DNA of 64,000 nt, taken from Desulfitobacterium chlororespirans DSM 11544 (GTDB lineage Bacteria > Bacillota > Desulfitobacteriia > Desulfitobacteriales > Desulfitobacteriaceae). Position numbers and translations under genes: made by a program. Positions 61,644-64,000 of the stretch are shown piece after piece. The notes beneath the pieces are model-generated. The model saw nothing but the letters and a program-made list of their open reading frames with translations, did not search any database and was not told the DNA's origin. Position 1 is the stretch's first letter, and every line of letters starts with the position of its first letter. Location of the stretch: positions 1 to 64,000 of the forward strand of contig NZ_FRDN01000011.1 of NCBI RefSeq assembly GCF_900143285.1, in the 5' to 3' direction.

Positions 61644-62195
61644 TTGCTCCAACTCAGCATGAGGAGTTACCCCATTCGCCTGGAGTATACGATCCAGAAT
61701 GCCCGGTTAGCTATGAAGAAACATCTTCCCATGGTTGAGATGGAGAACATCCCTCCCCAGCTGCAGATCAGCCAACCGGCCGGGAAATTGACCATTGACA
61801 GTACCGACTATTACCATTCCATAGGCCTTAAAACCTGGGCCGCTCTTTCCCGGGAGAACTATGATCGCGGCAGACAGGCCGCCTTGGAAGGGATCGCCGC
61901 TATCGTGGAAAAGGGCAACCGCTTGGCGCAGATTAGTAATCCGGCCACTAATGCCATTGCCGACATGGCTTTTGAATCCTGTTTCGCGGCAAAAGGCGAG
62001 CTCAGCTTTGAACCCATCATTGCTCCCTCTGTCCGCTATGAAGCCAGCCCGGCTCAGATCGAAGTTATTCCGGGCAAAATTAATTACAACTTGGTAAGGG
62101 GCAGAGTCGATGCCGATTACCAACCTGGAAAAGTGGGCATCCAGGTGACTCAGTATCCCCGGCTCGATATTTCCGTAGTCGATGTTAGAGTATAG
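61644..62195 (+). CDS. DUF6470 family (YviE-like) protein
   Basis: A 183-residue protein. The opening MLQLSMRSYPIRLEYTIQNARL and the repeated short beta stretches (IPPQLQISQPAGKLTID, PAQIEVIPGKINYNLV, DISVVDVRV) fit the YviE type found in Bacillus between flgL and fliW. The TTG at 61644 has GGGGGGTG upstream; longer forms to 61635 are possible. The place in the operon suggests a motility role, but the function is unknown. Confidence 0.78.
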   Translation: MLQLSMRSYPIRLEYTIQNARLAMKKHLPMVEMENIPPQLQISQPAGKLTIDSTDYYHSIGLKTWAALSRENYDRGRQAALEGIAAIVEKGNRLAQISNPATNAIADMAFESCFAAKGELSFEPIIAPSVRYEASPAQIEVIPGKINYNLVRGRVDADYQPGKVGIQVTQYPRLDISVVDVRV

Positions 62196-62215
62196 CTTTT
62201 CAAGGAGGAAACGCA

Positions 62216-62674
62216 ATGAAGATAGAATCCACACGATTTGGCACCCTTGAAGTGACTTCCGAGCAGATCATTCATTTTCCCCATGGAATTCCAGGCTTTC
62301 TCGTCGAGAAAGCCTTTGTTCATTTGCCCCATGATGAAGACAGTCCTTTTTCCTTCCTGCAATCCACGGCAGAAGCGGATTTGTCCTTTCTGCTGGTGGA
62401 TCCTTTCCCCTTCATTCCGAAGTATGAGTTTGTCCTTGATGATGAATTGGTTAGGGAATTGGAGCTTTCCGAAGAGAACCCTCCTCAGATTTTTTTGATT
62501 GGCACCGTAAAAGAAAAAATCACTGATATGACCGTCAACCTCCTGGCACCCATCGTCGTCAATAGAGGTAAGGGTATCGGCAGACAGATTATCTTGGACA
62601 AAACGGAGTACTCTATCCGCCACAAGCTTTTTCCTGAGGACCAAGCTCAGGGAACTCCTGAAGGAGGCGAGTAA
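62216..62674 (+). CDS. fliW: Flagellar assembly factor FliW
   Basis: A 152-residue protein with FliW motifs IIHFPHGIPGFLVEKAFV, DSPFSFLQSTAEADLSFLLVDPF (in two parts) and VNLLAPIVVNRGKGIGRQIIL. FliW binds flagellin and CsrA; free flagellin displaces CsrA, which stops translation of flagellin. AAGGAGG precedes the ATG. csrA starts right behind the stop. Confidence 0.92.
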   Translation: MKIESTRFGTLEVTSEQIIHFPHGIPGFLVEKAFVHLPHDEDSPFSFLQSTAEADLSFLLVDPFPFIPKYEFVLDDELVRELELSEENPPQIFLIGTVKEKITDMTVNLLAPIVVNRGKGIGRQIILDKTEYSIRHKLFPEDQAQGTPEGGE

Positions 62675-62675
62675 G

Positions 62676-62909
62676 ATGCTGGCACTCACCCGCAAAGCAG
62701 GAGGGCGCATCGTCATCGGCGATAACATCGTCATCACCGTCGTCGCTATTAAAGGAGACAGTATCCGCCTCACCATCGATGCCCCGAAAGAGATCAAAAT
62801 CTACCGTGGGGAAATCTATGATGCCATTGCTGCGGAGAATAAAGAGGCGGCTATCCCTGCGGATTTATCAGAGTTGACTGTTTTAAAGGAGCTTCATATC
62901 AAAAAATAG
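62676..62909 (+). CDS. csrA: Carbon storage regulator/flagellin translational repressor CsrA
   Basis: A 77-residue RNA-binding protein: MLALTRKAGGRIVIGDNIVITVVAIKG (in two parts), then IRLTIDAPKEIKIYRGEIYDAI, the CsrA fold. It binds GGA motifs in hairpin loops on mRNA and blocks the ribosome, here most likely on the flagellin message. AAGGAGG lies upstream, overlapping the end of fliW. It closes the flgM operon; a strong terminator follows. Confidence 0.94.
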   Translation: MLALTRKAGGRIVIGDNIVITVVAIKGDSIRLTIDAPKEIKIYRGEIYDAIAAENKEAAIPADLSELTVLKELHIKK

Positions 62910-62914
62910 ACTAA

Positions 62915-62955
62915 AAGAGAGGAAATCAGGCAATTACCTGATTTCCTCTCTTAAG
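62915..62955 (+). terminator. Intrinsic terminator after csrA
   Basis: AAGAGAGGAAATCAGG and CCTGATTTCCTCTCTT form a 16-bp perfect stem around CAATTA. The 3' arm touches the -35 element of the next promoter. Confidence 0.85.
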
Positions 62956-62978
62956 TATTGTTCTTGTTTTGCCGATAA
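62952..62978 (+). promoter_or_regulatory. Sigma-D promoter of flaG
   Basis: TAAG (62952-62955), 15 bp, then GCCGATAA (62971-62978), close to the flagellar consensus TAAA-N15-GCCGATAT. Confidence 0.7.
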
Positions 62979-63018
62979 TCTAAATAAGATAGCGTAAAAA
63001 GGGAGAAGGGGTGGTCAT

Positions 63019-63417
63019 ATGGATGTGGTTGCAGCAAAACAAGTGCCGGCACAAGTGAATATGAACAATTATCTATCCAATCCGGAGGTGGCAAAGCCTG
63101 ATGAACTGTCAATGAATAAACCTGCAGCGCCCAATAAATCGGAAGCAGGGAAAAATCAATCCCAATCTGAAGACAAGGGAAAAGAAGAGCTGACCCGTGA
63201 GGATGTTTACGACTTGACCGAACATCTCAATAAATTTATGGTCAAGGTCAATGCGGATCTGCGATTTGAAATGCATGAGGGAACCCAGCGGCTTATGGTC
63301 AAATTTATCGATATAAAAAATAATCAGGTGATCAAGGAATTCCCGCCCCATGAGTTGCTGGATACGCTGGCGGCCATAAGGGATTACGTTGGTATACTGT
63401 TGGACAAGAGAGTTTGA
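63019..63417 (+). CDS. flaG: FlaG family flagellar protein
   Basis: A 132-residue protein. The first 65 residues are disordered, Asn/Lys/Glu-rich. The second half is the FlaG domain: VYDLTEHLNKFMVKVNADLRFEMHEGTQRLMVKFID (in two parts), and VIKEFPPHELLDTLAAIRDYVG. It affects filament length in other bacteria. It has its own sigma-D promoter and lies directly upstream of flagellin. AGAAGGGG precedes the ATG. Confidence 0.88.
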   Translation: MDVVAAKQVPAQVNMNNYLSNPEVAKPDELSMNKPAAPNKSEAGKNQSQSEDKGKEELTREDVYDLTEHLNKFMVKVNADLRFEMHEGTQRLMVKFIDIKNNQVIKEFPPHELLDTLAAIRDYVGILLDKRV

Positions 63418-63543
63418 TTTGCCTGTAGGAATGAGTGTTTGTATTAAACCTTATAATTGCCAGATACAGAGTGAAATATTAAGAAAAGAAGAGAAAAATT
63501 CAGAGAAATAGCGTTTTGAGACACTATTTGAAGTACTAAGAGC

Positions 63544-63570
63544 TAAAGAAAGCCAAAGATTTTACGATAC
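63544..63570 (+). promoter_or_regulatory. Sigma-D promoter of the flagellin gene
   Basis: TAAA (63544-63547), 15 bp, then TACGATAC (63563-63570), a good match to TAAA-N15-GCCGATAT. The leader would be about 108 nt. Confidence 0.72.
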
Positions 63571-63643
63571 TAATAGTAAGCGGGATAGATGTTTCCCCTG
63601 CCGGCCGGAGGACGGAAACCTATCATCTGCAGAATACATGCAT

Positions 63644-63677
63644 GGGCAAGGATGCCCGGCATCAAAATCAAGGAGGA
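63644..63677 (+). promoter_or_regulatory. CsrA-binding site pair in the flagellin leader
   Basis: GGGCA-AGGA-TGCCC (63644-63657) is a small hairpin with AGGA exposed in the loop, the preferred CsrA ligand. A second GGA lies in the ribosome binding site (AAGGAGGA, 63670-63677). The two-site layout matches that of the Bacillus hag leader. Confidence 0.65.
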
Positions 63678-63684
63678 AAAAACT

Positions 63685-64000
63685 ATGATTATTAATCACA
63701 ATATGTCGGCTATTAATACCTATCGCCAACTGACCGTCAACAATGGTCAAACCAGCAAGTCCCTGGAAAAGCTTTCTTCAGGTCTGCGTATCAACCGCGC
63801 CGGTGACGACGCTGCCGGTTTGGCCATCAGTGAGAAGATGCGCGGTCAGATCCGAGGACTTGATCAAGCTTCCCGTAATGCCCAGGACGCTATCTCTCTC
63901 ATTAATACGGCCGAAGGTTCCTTAAACGAGACCCACAGCATTCTCCAGCGGATGCGGGAGCTGGCTGTTCAAGCTTCCAATGATACCAACACAGAAGATG
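63685..64000 (+). CDS. hag: Flagellin, N-terminal part, cut by window edge
   Basis: The first 105 codons of a flagellin: [69 protein letters not shown]. These are the conserved D0/D1 helices that build the filament core. AAGGAGG lies 7 nt before ATG 63685. It is expressed from its own sigma-D promoter with a CsrA-type leader. The frame is open at the window edge. Confidence 0.95.
   Translation, partial: MIINHNMSAINTYRQLTVNNGQTSKSLEKLSSGLRINRAGDDAAGLAISEKMRGQIRGLDQASRNAQDAISLINTAEGSLNETHSILQRMRELAVQASNDTNTED

Overview
The window looks like the chromosome of a motile, anaerobically respiring Firmicute, and a Desulfitobacterium-like member of the Peptococcaceae is my best guess. The inference rests on gene content: Tat-exported DMSO-reductase-family molybdoenzymes in three paralogous operons, NrfHA nitrite reductase, a NosR/CprC-like flavoprotein, a Bacillus/Clostridium-type dgt-dnaG-sigA block, strong AGGAGG ribosome binding sites and a FliW-CsrA flagellin circuit. 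No rRNA operon, CRISPR array or complete prophage is visible.

Layout. 1-760: end of an IS256-family element abutting a gene remnant. 771-2280: a two-gene RiPP locus (Cys-rich precursor plus radical SAM/SPASM maturase), with inverted repeats before the precursor and a 12-bp hairpin between the genes. 2400-5800: a TetR regulator followed by a rifampin-phosphotransferase/PEP-synthase-like enzyme split into two genes in swapped domain order. 5960-9240: DUF2975/XRE pair, an FAD oxidoreductase and a YibE/F protein. 9430-12065: nrfHA and a MerR regulator. 12240-37254: the respiratory region. Operon 1 (13069-17333) and operon 2 (18332-22601) each encode a molybdopterin subunit, a four-cluster ferredoxin and an NrfD anchor, each next to its own Crp/Fnr paralogue. 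Operon 3 (28840-33663) has the same gene order but lies behind a NarX/NarL-like two-component system, and its catalytic ORF is fused in frame to a degenerate receiver domain. A TorD chaperone, a ferredoxin and a NosR-like membrane flavoprotein (33919-37254) follow. An M20 peptidase, a MalY/PatB aminotransferase and a DUF3102 coiled-coil protein lie between operons 2 and 3.

37345-46010 is housekeeping: dgt, a GerMN lipoprotein, dnaG, sigA, three tRNAs, trmK, nif3 and RNase P RNA. 46164-51907 holds an alcohol dehydrogenase, small proteins and a citD-citE-citF cluster whose CitE looks degenerate. 52613-64000 is motility: cheR, yaaR, motB and motA on the minus strand, then flgM-flgN-flgK-flgL-DUF6470-fliW-csrA, flaG and the start of flagellin.

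How the genes work together. Operons 1 and 2 and the TorD/NosR-like operon share a palindrome, TATCA-N2-TGATA, whose centre lies about 30 bp upstream of a TACAAT or TAAAAT -10 box. That is the geometry of a class II Crp/Fnr-activated promoter. The two regulators have nearly identical recognition helices and four conserved cysteines, so a redox- or oxygen-responsive regulon covering two reductases, their chaperone and an electron-input module is likely. Operon 3 lacks this palindrome; its upstream region instead shares a 13-bp sequence with the promoter region of its two-component system. Ferredoxin and anchor genes of operons 2 and 3 are co-linear over more than 1.5 kb at a constant 11062-bp offset and carry long near-identical tracts, pointing to duplication or gene conversion. 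The best candidates for something undescribed are the RiPP locus, the receiver-molybdoenzyme fusion, the phased operator array and the split phosphotransferase.
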